Positions 1-7,874 of a stretch of DNA of 15,321 bases are shown here, piece by piece. The notes under the pieces were generated by a model that saw nothing but the letters and a program-made list of their open reading frames with translations, was not told the origin of the DNA and ran no database searches. The DNA comes from DASUBV01 sp035763085. GTDB lineage: Bacteria; Actinomycetota; Actinomycetes; Streptosporangiales; Streptosporangiaceae. Positions within the stretch are counted from its first letter, which is position 1; every line of letters begins with the position of its first letter. The stretch lies in NCBI GenBank assembly GCA_035763085.1, contig DASUBV010000007.1:1-15321 (forward strand), read 5' to 3'. The position numbers were made by a program, and so were the translations under genes.

Positions 1-41
1 GCGGCCAAGGCAGCCAAGGCCCCGCATTAAGCACGGGAGCC

Positions 42-84
42 GCCCGGCTCCGCAGCAGGCCCCTGTCCCGCTGCGGAGCCGGGC
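42..84 (-). terminator. Strong hairpin after the sigma-factor gene
   Basis: A perfect 15-bp inverted repeat (42-56 with 70-84) encloses a 13-nt loop. On the minus strand it begins six bases after the TAG at 90-92 that I take as the end of the sigma gene. No clear U-tract follows, which is usual for actinobacterial terminators. Its position supports the stop at 90-92 as the true gene end. Confidence 0.6.
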
Positions 85-89
85 CGGCG

Positions 90-729
90 CTACCAGGCCA
101 CGCTCGAGGCCCCGGGCAGTCCGGGCAGCGGGGTAAACCGCCCGTTGTCCAGCCGTGCCATGCCGGGGCACACCACCGGCCAGCGCGGCCAGGCCGCGGG
201 TGGCGGTGGACCGGACCGCGCTCAGGCCGATGCCCAGCGTCCGGGCCACCTCGCCGACCTCCAGGTCGGCGTAGTAGCGCAGCACCAGGACCTCGCGCTG
301 GCGGCGGGGCAGCTGGCGCAGCGCGGCGATCAGGACCGAGCGGTCGGCTGATTCCTGCGCAGCGTCGCCGCCGGCCGGCGGAGCGGCGCCGGGCACCTGC
401 GCCAGCCGCCCGGCGTACTTGCGGGCCACGGCGCTGCGCCGGTGCACCGAGCGGCAGCCATTCAGCACGCTGGACCGGGCGTAGGCCAGAGCGGATGCCT
501 CGTCCCGCAGCCCGCGCCAGCGCCGGTGCAGCCGCTCGAAGGCGTCCTGCACGACATCCTCGGCGGTGCCGATGTCGCCCACCATGACCAGGGCGATGCG
601 GACCAGCTCCAGGTGATGGGCGCGGAACAGCTCGGTCACGGCCACGGCAGCGTCGGCCCGGCCCGGCTGACCGCGGCCGGCCTGACCGCAGGCGGGGCGC
701 TGCACGGCTCGAGCGGATTCGGCGTTCAC
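90..729 (-). CDS. SigE-family ECF RNA polymerase sigma factor (apparent frameshift near the C-terminus)
   Basis: Directs RNA polymerase to a specific promoter set. From the GTG at 729 the translation has a sigma-2 region at about residues 33-98 (TELFRAHHLELVRIAL, then GTAEDVVQDAFERLHRRW) and a sigma-4 region at about 132-184 (LPRRQREVLVLRYYADLEV, then the helix-turn-helix TLGIGLSAVRSTATRGLAAL). This is the usual SigE-family arrangement. After residue ~185 the frame stays open to the window edge but loses its GC-rich third positions. Removing one base from the G4 run at 165-168 gives a tail beginning PGMARLDNGRFTPLPG and a TAG at 90-92, for about 212 residues, just before a hairpin. An uncorrected product would run past position 1. 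No Shine-Dalgarno is visible before the GTG, so the start is uncertain and may be leaderless. No anti-sigma gene is adjacent. Confidence 0.85.
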
Positions 730-779
730 GGAGGAGAGACGCCGCGGCCGCCCTGGGCGCTGCGTGCTGGCGCGCGGTA

Positions 780-1394
780 ATGTCTGCGGCCATGACAGAC
801 TCGCTGGTTTCGCTCGGATCCGCCGCGCTGGTGCATGTCGTGCACGAGGGCTACGTCCGCGAGGACGGCGACGCCGAGCATGTCGGCGGCACCGTCACGC
901 TGATCATCGACGGGCAGACGGTGATCATCGTTGACCCGGGCATGGTGTCCTCTCGCGAGGCGCTGCTCACCGCGGTGGCCGGGCACGGGGTCGAGCCGGG
1001 CGCGGTCACCGACATCGTGTTCAGCCATCATCACCCCGACCACACGGTGAACGCGGCGCTGTTCCCGGCTGCCCGCATCCACGATCATCAGGCCATCTAT
1101 GACGGCGACCAGTGGCTGAGCCGGGAGGCCGAGGGCGCGCAGCTCAGCCCGTCGGTCGCGCTGATCGCCACCCCCGGCCACACACCGCAGGACATCACCA
1201 CGCTGGCGGGCACCGCGCAGGGCACCTACGCCTGCACGCACGCCTGGTGGGGACCGGCCGGGCCGGCCAGCGACCCGTTCTGCACCGACGTCCCGGCACT
1301 GGCCGCCAGCCGGGCCCGCATCCTCGCCGCCGCGGCGGTGATCATCCCCGGCCACGCCGCGCCGTTCACGCCGGACGCCAGCACGCCGCGCTAA
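780..1394 (+). CDS. MBL-fold metallo-hydrolase (MBLAC1-like)
   Basis: A short (204 residue) metallo-beta-lactamase-fold protein, probably a cytoplasmic zinc hydrolase of unknown substrate. The metal motif HxHxDH is visible as SHHHPDH (H83, H85, D87, H88), followed by TPGHTPQD (H134) and a C-terminal IIPGHAAPF (H192). The N-terminal strand pair with VDPG, and the overall length, resemble the MBLAC1-like group. Where most family members have the metal-bridging Asp in a GD motif, this protein reads CTHAWWGP, so that ligand appears to be missing or moved. There is no signal peptide. Start choice is weak: the ATG at 780 and one at 792 (MTDSLVSL) both lack a good Shine-Dalgarno, and translation may be leaderless. 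It is divergent from the sigma gene with a 50-bp gap and convergent with the ABC operon. Confidence 0.88.
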   Translation: MSAAMTDSLVSLGSAALVHVVHEGYVREDGDAEHVGGTVTLIIDGQTVIIVDPGMVSSREALLTAVAGHGVEPGAVTDIVFSHHHPDHTVNAALFPAARIHDHQAIYDGDQWLSREAEGAQLSPSVALIATPGHTPQDITTLAGTAQGTYACTHAWWGPAGPASDPFCTDVPALAASRARILAAAAVIIPGHAAPFTPDASTPR

Positions 1395-1406
1395 CGATGC
1401 TTCCCC

Positions 1407-1445
1407 GCGAGCTGGCGCGGCACCCTGGTGGCCACGCCAGCTCGC
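1407..1445. terminator. Bidirectional terminator-like inverted repeat between convergent genes
   Basis: Perfect 11-bp arms, GCGAGCTGGCG at 1407-1417 and its complement at 1435-1445, with a 17-nt loop. It lies between the convergent stop codons at 1394 and 1461. A 10-bp direct repeat, TGCTTCCCCG (1398-1407 and 1448-1457), flanks the hairpin. A role in ending both transcripts is inferred from position. Confidence 0.6.
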
Positions 1446-1458
1446 TGTGCTTCCCCGG

Positions 1459-2178
1459 TCAGGCGGCGTCGCCCTTGATCGAGAAGGCAGCCAGCCGGCG
1501 CGTGCACAGCACCAGCGATACCACGGTGACCAGCGCGCCCATGACCAGCGCGGTGCCGATGCCGACGTGCGCGTGCAACTGCGAGTTGTGCGCGATCGAG
1601 TTGGCCACCGACAGCCCGTACTGGCCGGCGGACAGCAGGCCGACACCGGGCACCAGGTTGGCCAGCAGCCCCTCCCAGACCAGCAGGTACAGCAGGCCGA
1701 CGGCGATGGCGCGGCTGGTCAGCACCGACAGCAGCACGAAGATGGCGTTGTAGACCACCGACGCGGCCAGCGCCCCGGCGGCCAGTCCCAGGGCCAGGTC
1801 GCTGGCCGGGCCCTTGGCGATCAGCGCGGCCAGGTACTCCGGGACCGCGGCGAACACGATCGTCAGCACGGCGGCCACCACGAACTTGCTCACTACCACC
1901 TGGGCCCGCGACACCGGGGTGGCCAGCAGGTGCACGACGCTGCCGTCGTCGATCTCGGCGCCCAGCACGCTGGTGCCGATGATCAGCGCGGTCAGCGGCA
2001 GCACCACGCTGAAGCCGAACTGGCCGAGGAACTCCGGCGGCCATGAGCCGCTGCTGGCCACGGCCGTGAGCAGTGCCGAGATGGCGATCAGGATGATCGC
2101 CGGGATCGCGAACAGCAGCGCCCGCTTGCGGCCCATGGTGGCGCGGAAGGTCAGGCTGATGATGACGGGGTTGAGCAC
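1459..2178 (-). CDS. ABC-2 type transporter permease (last gene of exporter operon)
   Basis: A membrane subunit of an ABC-2 type exporter, 239 residues. Hydrophobic segments at about 20-40, 52-70, 94-118, 129-151, 157-176 and 205-226 give the six helices expected for this fold. Between helices 2 and 3 it carries the family-typical cytoplasmic stretch GAEIDDGSVVHLLATPVSR, the coupling region that contacts the ATPase. The GTG start is well supported: GGAGG lies seven bases upstream (2187-2191). The gene begins 16 bp after the ATPase ending at 2195, so the two almost certainly form one transporter. The cargo cannot be read from the sequence. Confidence 0.93.
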   Translation of the reverse strand: MLNPVIISLTFRATMGRKRALLFAIPAIILIAISALLTAVASSGSWPPEFLGQFGFSVVLPLTALIIGTSVLGAEIDDGSVVHLLATPVSRAQVVVSKFVVAAVLTIVFAAVPEYLAALIAKGPASDLALGLAAGALAASVVYNAIFVLLSVLTSRAIAVGLLYLLVWEGLLANLVPGVGLLSAGQYGLSVANSIAHNSQLHAHVGIGTALVMGALVTVVSLVLCTRRLAAFSIKGDAA

Positions 2179-2194
2179 GGTCGTTCCTCCGCGG

Positions 2195-3154
2195 TCAGGA
2201 CGCGAGCAGGTAGGCGAAGACGCTTTCCAGCGACTCGTCGGCGGGCAGCAGCTCGCGCAGCCGGATGCCCTGCTGGCGGGTGAGGGCGGCGATCTCCCGG
2301 GTGAAGGCGCCGTAATCCGAGGTCCGCACCTGCAGGCCGCGGGCCGTGAGCTCGACGCCGCTGACGGCCGGCCGGCCGATCAGCGCCGAGCCGAGCAGCC
2401 GGTCGTCGGAGGAGCGGACCAGGAACACGTGCGGCCGGCTGGTCATCAGCCGGCGGATGGCCCGGAAGTCCCCGGAGGCGGCCAGCCGGCCGCCGACGAT
2501 GACCTGGATGGTTCCCGACAGCCGCTCCACTTCCTCCAGGATGTGCGAGCTGAACAAGATGACCCGGCCCTGCCCGGCCTGGGCGTGCAGCAGGTCCATC
2601 ATGTGCAGCCGCTGCCGCGGGTCCATCCCGTTGAACGGCTCGTCCAGCAGCAGCACCTCGGGGTCGTGCACCAGCGCGGCCGCCACCTTGACGCGCTGCC
2701 GCATGCCCTTGGAGTAGGTGGCGATGCGGCGGTCGCTGGCCTCGGTCATCTCCACCATCTCGATGGCCCGCCCGGCCGCGCGCTCGGGATCGGCGAGCTT
2801 GTGCAGCCGCGCGGTGGCCGTGACGAACTCGGCGCCGGTCAGGAAGGAGTAAACCGCGTCCCGCTCGGGCACGAAGCCGAGCCGGGCGAACAGGGCCGGG
2901 TTGCGCCAGCTGGGCTGGCCGGCCACGGTCAGCTCGCCGCGGGAGGGCTCCAGGAAGCCGGCGATCAGGTGCAGGATGGTGGACTTGCCGGCGCCGTTGG
3001 GGCCGAGCAGGCCGGTAACCCCGGGGCCGATGGTCATGGTGATGTCATTGACCGCGACCACGTTCCCGTACCACCGCGACACCTGGCGCAGCTCGATCGC
3101 GCTCCCGCCGCCGGCGCCGGGCGGCCGGCCGCCGGGACTGCCGTTCACGCTCAT
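2195..3154 (-). CDS. ABC transporter ATP-binding protein (partner of the 1459-2178 permease)
   Basis: Cytoplasmic ATPase subunit of an ABC-2 exporter, 319 residues. Visible motifs are Walker A GPNGAGKST (51-59), a Q-loop region GFVPERD (93-99) in which the usual Gln is Glu, the variant signature YSKGMRQ (147-153), Walker B LLLDEP (168-173) and the switch His in FSSHILEEVE (H204). The last ~100 residues are a domain outside the ATPase core, ending ADESLESVFAYLLAS, which is common in ABC-2 ATPases. I chose the ATG at 3154 because GGGAG lies seven bases upstream. An ATG at 3184, sharing one base with the previous stop, would add ten residues but has a poor ribosome site. It sits between two permeases in the operon. 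Confidence 0.93.
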   Translation of the reverse strand: MSVNGSPGGRPPGAGGGSAIELRQVSRWYGNVVAVNDITMTIGPGVTGLLGPNGAGKSTILHLIAGFLEPSRGELTVAGQPSWRNPALFARLGFVPERDAVYSFLTGAEFVTATARLHKLADPERAAGRAIEMVEMTEASDRRIATYSKGMRQRVKVAAALVHDPEVLLLDEPFNGMDPRQRLHMMDLLHAQAGQGRVILFSSHILEEVERLSGTIQVIVGGRLAASGDFRAIRRLMTSRPHVFLVRSSDDRLLGSALIGRPAVSGVELTARGLQVRTSDYGAFTREIAALTRQQGIRLRELLPADESLESVFAYLLAS

Positions 3155-3183
3155 GCCGTTTCTCCCGCTCGCCTCCGCGGCCA

Positions 3184-4122
3184 TCACGCGACACCCATCT
3201 TCCGGTAGCGGGCGATCAGGCCGCCGGCCCCGATGATCAGGAACACCACGAACATGACCCCGTAAGCCGGGCCGTAGTGGCCGGGGTCGGGGATCTGGCC
3301 GGGCGTCGTCCCGCCCAGCCACTGCCGCAGTCCGTCCAGAACGGTGAACGGGCTGATCAGGCCCGCGAGCTGAGCAAGAGCCTGGGAGTGGCCCTGCGGG
3401 CCGCCCATCTCGCCGAGCCCGACGTGGGTCAGCAGGCCCGCCAGCGTCCAGGTCAGGAAGAAGAACACGGCCACCGCCCCGGTGGCGAACGCGCGGCGGC
3501 CGGTGAAGGAGGCCAGCAGCAGGCCGAGGCCGCCCAGCACCGCCGCCCATGCGACGCCGAGCAGCAGGCCGGGGATCAGCGCCCGGGTCTGCGCCCAGAC
3601 GGCGCTGCCGCCGTGCACCTGGGTGGCCGTGCCGAGGTAGAGCAGCAGCAGCGGGACCTCGACCATGACCAGCAGGGCCCCGAAGAACGCGGCCAGCTTG
3701 GCCGCCGGGTAGTCAGTGCGCCGGATCGGCCGGGCGAAGTACAGCGGCAGGCTGTGGCTGCGCAGGTCGCGGGAGACCAGCTCGGGTGCCTGGGCGGCGA
3801 CGAACAGCAGCAGCACCACGATCCGCAGCCCCGGCACGTAGGTGTCGTAGCTGACCTGCCGGGTGGCGGCGCCGGACAGGGCCATGGCGGCGGCGTTGAT
3901 CACCGCGGGCAGGCACAGCAGCACCAGCGCCAGCACGGGCACGATCTTGGCCTTGATGCCGCGACCGAGGCCGAAGGCCGATCGCAGGCTGTACCAGGTC
4001 AGGGCGCGGAGGATGGCGGCCCGGCCGAGCCGCGTCCCGGCGTAGGACCGGTAGCCGATGTCGTGGATGACGCCGTCGGCGGCCGGGACACCGGGGCTGG
4101 CGGCGCTGGCGTTAGCGGACAT
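3184..4122 (-). CDS. ABC-2 type transporter permease (partner of the 4112-5119 ATPase)
   Basis: Membrane subunit of an ABC-2 exporter, 312 residues. It has a long cytoplasmic N-terminus with VIHDIGYRSYAGTRLGRA (18-35), a stretch I recognise from a group of actinobacterial ABC-2 permeases, then hydrophobic segments near 60-84, 101-118, 140-166, 184-208, 212-236 and 287-306. RDLRSHSLPLYFARPIRRTD (118-137) is the coupling-helix region. The ATG is preceded by AGGAG (4128-4132) and overlaps the end of the upstream ATPase by 11 bp, so the two are translationally linked. The stop at 3184-3186 overlaps a possible alternative start of the next ATPase. Substrate unknown. Confidence 0.93.
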   Translation of the reverse strand: MSANASAASPGVPAADGVIHDIGYRSYAGTRLGRAAILRALTWYSLRSAFGLGRGIKAKIVPVLALVLLCLPAVINAAAMALSGAATRQVSYDTYVPGLRIVVLLLFVAAQAPELVSRDLRSHSLPLYFARPIRRTDYPAAKLAAFFGALLVMVEVPLLLLYLGTATQVHGGSAVWAQTRALIPGLLLGVAWAAVLGGLGLLLASFTGRRAFATGAVAVFFFLTWTLAGLLTHVGLGEMGGPQGHSQALAQLAGLISPFTVLDGLRQWLGGTTPGQIPDPGHYGPAYGVMFVVFLIIGAGGLIARYRKMGVA

Positions 4123-5119
4123 CGGCGGCTCCTGTCACCTGGGCGGCGGTCGCCGCGTCGTCGCGGAACAGCTCCTCCAGCCGGTGCCGCCGCTGCTCCA
4201 TCCGGGTCAGCGGCAGGCCGAGGTCCACGATCGCGTCCCGGACCTCGTCGTAGGTCTGCTCGCCGGCCAGCTGCACGGCCAGGCCGCGCTGGTGCGGGGC
4301 CGGGGCCAGGCCGCGGGCGGCCAGCTCGGCGGCCAGCTTCTCGGTTCCCTCGTCCACCTCGATCAGCAGGATCTGGCTGACCCCGGTGACCGAGCTGATC
4401 GTGTCGGCGCGCAGCAGCCGGCCCGCGTCGATGGCGACCAGGTGGTCGCAGATCTGCTCGATCTCGCCGAGCAGGTGCGAGGCGACGACGATGGAGATGC
4501 CGAACTCGGTGCCGATCCGCGCGATCAGCTCCAGCATCTGCGTGCGGCCGGCCGGGTCCAGGCCGTTGGTGGGCTCATCCAGCAGCAGCAGGCGCGGGTC
4601 GCCGACCAGCGCCTGGGCCAGCTTGACCCGCTGCTTCATGCCGGTGGAGTAGGTACCGATCTGCCGGTACCGCTCCTCGTACAGGCCCACGTGCCGCAGC
4701 GAGTCGGCGGCCCGCTCCTTGGCCGCGGTGGCCGGTAGCCCCGACATCCGGCCCAGGTGGGTCACGAACTCGGTGGCGGTCAGGTCACCGGGCAGGCAGT
4801 CGTGCTCGGGCATGTAGCCGGTGATCGTGCGGATCCGCTCGCCGGCGGTCGCGCAGTCGAGGCCGAGCACGGCCGCGCGGCCGCTGGTCGGGTCGAGCAG
4901 CCCGAGCAGGATCTTGATCAGCGTGGACTTGCCGGCGCCGTTAGCCCCGACCAGGCCGGTCACGCCGGGCGCGACGGCAACGGTCAGCTGGTCCAGCGCG
5001 TTGACCGTGCCGGCGTAGCGCTTGGACAGCGCCGCCGCCTCGATCACGGCACCGGACCCGGGCGGCCCCGGCGGGGCCTGCCCGGGCATGGTGCCCCCGG
5101 CCGTGTGTTGTGCGGACAC
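4112..5119 (-). CDS. ABC transporter ATP-binding protein (first gene of exporter operon)
   Basis: Cytoplasmic ATPase of an ABC-2 exporter, 335 residues. Walker A is GANGAGKST (58-66), the Q-loop region is GYMPEHDCLPGDL with Glu in place of Gln, the signature is YSTGMKQ (157-163), Walker B LLLLDEP (177-183) and the switch His is in VVASHLLGEI (H215). A C-terminal domain of ~115 residues follows, ending in an Arg/Glu-rich stretch (MEQRRHRLEELFRDD). A Gly/Pro-rich N-terminal tail precedes the core. The GTG start at 5119 has GGGAG nine bases upstream; an ATG ten codons later is an alternative. It is the promoter-proximal gene of the four-gene operon and overlaps the next gene by 11 bp. It and the second ATPase are paralogues, so the operon looks like a duplicated ATPase-permease pair. 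Confidence 0.93.
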   Translation of the reverse strand: MSAQHTAGGTMPGQAPPGPPGSGAVIEAAALSKRYAGTVNALDQLTVAVAPGVTGLVGANGAGKSTLIKILLGLLDPTSGRAAVLGLDCATAGERIRTITGYMPEHDCLPGDLTATEFVTHLGRMSGLPATAAKERAADSLRHVGLYEERYRQIGTYSTGMKQRVKLAQALVGDPRLLLLDEPTNGLDPAGRTQMLELIARIGTEFGISIVVASHLLGEIEQICDHLVAIDAGRLLRADTISSVTGVSQILLIEVDEGTEKLAAELAARGLAPAPHQRGLAVQLAGEQTYDEVRDAIVDLGLPLTRMEQRRHRLEELFRDDAATAAQVTGAADVR

Positions 5120-5145
5120 CTGTCTGATCTCCCGTAGTAGAGGTT

Positions 5146-5225
5146 CGCCCCGACAGGGGCGGTGGCCCCTCAGCCTTCACGATGAGCAGGCCGGCTGTCA
5201 TCAGCCGCGAGGATGACTCGCATCC
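5146..5225 (-). promoter_or_regulatory. Structured 5' leader of the ABC operon, inside the 5120-5368 divergent control region
   Basis: The 249-bp gap between the divergent ABC and DUF4129 operons has no gene. Close to the ABC start are four short perfect inverted repeats: CGCCCC/GGGGCG (5146-5151 with 5156-5161), AGGGGC/GCCCCT (5155-5160 with 5165-5170), CGGCTG/CAGCCG (5192-5197 with 5202-5207, loop TCAT) and GGATG/CATCC (5211-5215 with 5221-5225). The first two share the same G-rich arm and cannot form together, as in switching leader RNAs. A longer dyad CCGGGC/GCCCGG (5263-5268 with 5282-5287) lies further upstream and could be an operator. I find no convincing -10/-35 pair on either strand. 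Confidence 0.3.
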
Positions 5226-5368
5226 CCCGTGAGGTATGGGCTTAGGGTCTATCACTGCGACGCCGGGCGGCAGGATGGTTTGCCCGGAAAATCCTGACCG
5301 TCCGGGACCGGCTGCCCGGCCGCGCCATAAACTGCGCAGCGGGGCGGCGCAGGGAGGACCTCCGAACA

Positions 5369-6364
5369 GTGGCAAGCGGTCAGCCGCAGGCTGGGGACCA
5401 GAGCCGGGCAGCCCGGATCGCGCTGGCCGCCGTGCTGCTGTGCGTCGCCGCGGCCGGGGCCCGGGCCGTGATCCCGGCGGCCAGCTGGACCGACGGCCCG
5501 TGGCGGCGGCACGGCCTTGCCGTCGGCGTCGTCCTGGAAGTCGTGCTGCTCGCGCTGCTGGCGGCCGTGGAAGTGCGCCGGCGCCGGCACCCGGACGCGG
5601 GGCTGCCCGCCGCCCGGCTGCGCGCCGTGCTGCGGGTGCTGCTGGTGGCCGGCGTGATCGCGATCCCGGTGCTGATCCTGATCAACGCCGCGGGCAAGCT
5701 GCCGCCGCCGCGTCCGAACCGCCACCTGCTGCGCCTGCAGCAGGGCCGCCGCCAGGGGGTGGCCCATCCGCATGGCGGTCCGTCCGGGGGCGGCGGCGCC
5801 GACTGGACGCTGATCCTGTACATCGTGCTGCTGGTGGCGCTGCTGGCCGCCGTGGCCGGCTGCGTGATCTGGCTGCGCCGCCGGGCCCGCCGCCAGCCCT
5901 GGGAGGAGATTGCCGATCTCGGCGAGGACGACGAGCCGGCCGGCCAGCTGCGCCGGGCGGTGGCCTCCGGTCAGGCCGCGCTGGGCGAGATCGACGACGC
6001 GCGGCTGGCCATCATCGCGTGCTACGCGGCGATGGAGCGCAGCCTGGCCCGGGCCGGCGCCGAGCGCGGCGCGGCCGAGACGCCCGATGAGCTGCTGAGC
6101 AGGGCCGCCGCCGCGGGCCTGGTGCAGGGCGGCGAGGCGGGACGGCTGACCGAGCTGTTCTACGAGGCCCGCTTCTCCAGCCACCCGCTGCCGGCCCGGC
6201 GGCGGGACGAGGCCCGGCAGGCGCTGGCCGTGCTGGCCGGGCACCTGGACGCCGCGGCGCGGCGTGCCGCCGCCGCGGCTGCCGCGGCCGCGAGCGCGGC
6301 CGGCGGCACCAGCACGGCGCCGGGCGGGCCGGGCCCGGCCGGCGGAACCGGGGGGCAGCGGTGA
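5369..6364 (+). CDS. DUF4129-domain membrane protein
   Basis: A 331-residue membrane protein. Hydrophobic segments lie at about 15-34, 49-67, 86-107 and 146-169, with a Pro/Gly/His-rich loop at 110-145 before the last one. The C-terminal soluble part at about 205-295 matches DUF4129: DDARLAIIACYAAMERSLARAG, then ETPDELLSRA, then LTELFYEARFSSHPL. A low-complexity Ala/Gly tail follows. DUF4129 is usually found with MoxR ATPases, DUF58 proteins and often transglutaminase-like proteins; its biochemical role is unknown. The GTG start follows GGAGG at 5353-5357, 11 bases upstream. The stop overlaps the next start in GTGA, so it is the first gene of a five-gene operon. Confidence 0.9.
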   Translation: MASGQPQAGDQSRAARIALAAVLLCVAAAGARAVIPAASWTDGPWRRHGLAVGVVLEVVLLALLAAVEVRRRRHPDAGLPAARLRAVLRVLLVAGVIAIPVLILINAAGKLPPPRPNRHLLRLQQGRRQGVAHPHGGPSGGGGADWTLILYIVLLVALLAAVAGCVIWLRRRARRQPWEEIADLGEDDEPAGQLRRAVASGQAALGEIDDARLAIIACYAAMERSLARAGAERGAAETPDELLSRAAAAGLVQGGEAGRLTELFYEARFSSHPLPARRRDEARQALAVLAGHLDAAARRAAAAAAAAASAAGGTSTAPGGPGPAGGTGGQR

Positions 6365-6884
6365 GCCGCGGCGGCTGGCGGGAGGCCGGCCCCGAGGTGG
6401 TGATCGCGGTGCTGGCCGTCATCGCGCTGTCGGCGACCGCGCTGGCCTTCGCCGGAGCGGCGGCGGCGGCGCTGGTCTTCGCCGGGGCATGCGCGGCGGC
6501 CGTGGCGGCGATCCGCGGCTTCACTCCCGAGGGCGAGGTGCCGGGCACCGAGCCGGACGAGTCGCCGCTGCGGGCGGGCCAGACCAGCCTGCTGCGGTTC
6601 TGGCGGCGGCGCGCCGGGGTGGAGGCAGCCATCCAGACCATGACCGGCTATGACCTGGAGCTGCGCGGCACGCTCCAGCACCTGCTGGCCGCCCGGCTCG
6701 CCGAGCGGCACGGCATCAGCCTGTATGACGACCCCGGCGAGGCCCGGCGGCTGCTGGCCGCGGCCGGCGGCGACCGGCTGTGGTACTGGCTGGACCCGGC
6801 CCGGCCGGCCGTGACCGACCAGGGCCGCAGCGCCGGCATCCCGCCGCGCACGCTGGCGGCCATCATCGACCGACTGGAGCGACT

Positions 6885-6888
<4 letters not shown>
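6361..6888 (+). CDS. Small membrane protein of the MoxR operon, unknown function
   Basis: A 175-residue protein I cannot assign to a named family. Two adjacent hydrophobic stretches at about 12-32 and 33-52 are mostly Ala, Val and Leu and probably form a membrane hairpin or one long anchor. The rest (53-175) is soluble and charged, with LRFWRRRAG, DLELRGTLQHLLAARLAERHGIS and a C-terminal GDRLWYWLDPARPA, ending in a helix-forming segment (TLAAIIDRLERL). Its GTG overlaps the DUF4129 stop by four bases and its TGA overlaps the MoxR TTG start by four bases. It is therefore translationally coupled on both sides and likely works with MoxR. A small protein at this position between DUF4129 and MoxR genes is, as I recall, common in actinobacteria. 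Confidence 0.85.

Positions 6889-7870
<982 letters not shown>

Positions 7871-7874
<4 letters not shown>

Noticed and set aside
1398..1457. 10-bp direct repeat flanking a hairpin, considered as a small mobile element footprint
   Set aside because: The enclosed DNA is only a terminator-like hairpin between convergent genes, with no transposase or longer terminal repeats.
726..1646. Minus-strand open frame of about 300 codons overlapping the MBL gene
   Set aside because: It covers the MBL gene on the opposite strand and part of the permease in another frame. The product is Arg/Gly-rich and unrecognisable.
1814..3208. Long plus-strand open frame of about 460 codons across the exporter operon
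   Set aside because: It spans parts of two clear minus-strand ABC genes, has low-complexity composition and no domain, and the opposite strand shows all the ABC motifs.
5226..5300. TAGGGT and GATAGACC-like sequences considered as -10 elements for the divergent operons
   Set aside because: No acceptable -35 element lies 16-19 bases upstream on either strand, so I do not call a promoter.
4941..5375. Minus-strand open frame running through the ABC leader, considered as a leader peptide
   Set aside because: It runs on into the ATPase gene in a different frame, has no ribosome site before its possible starts, and its composition is unremarkable.
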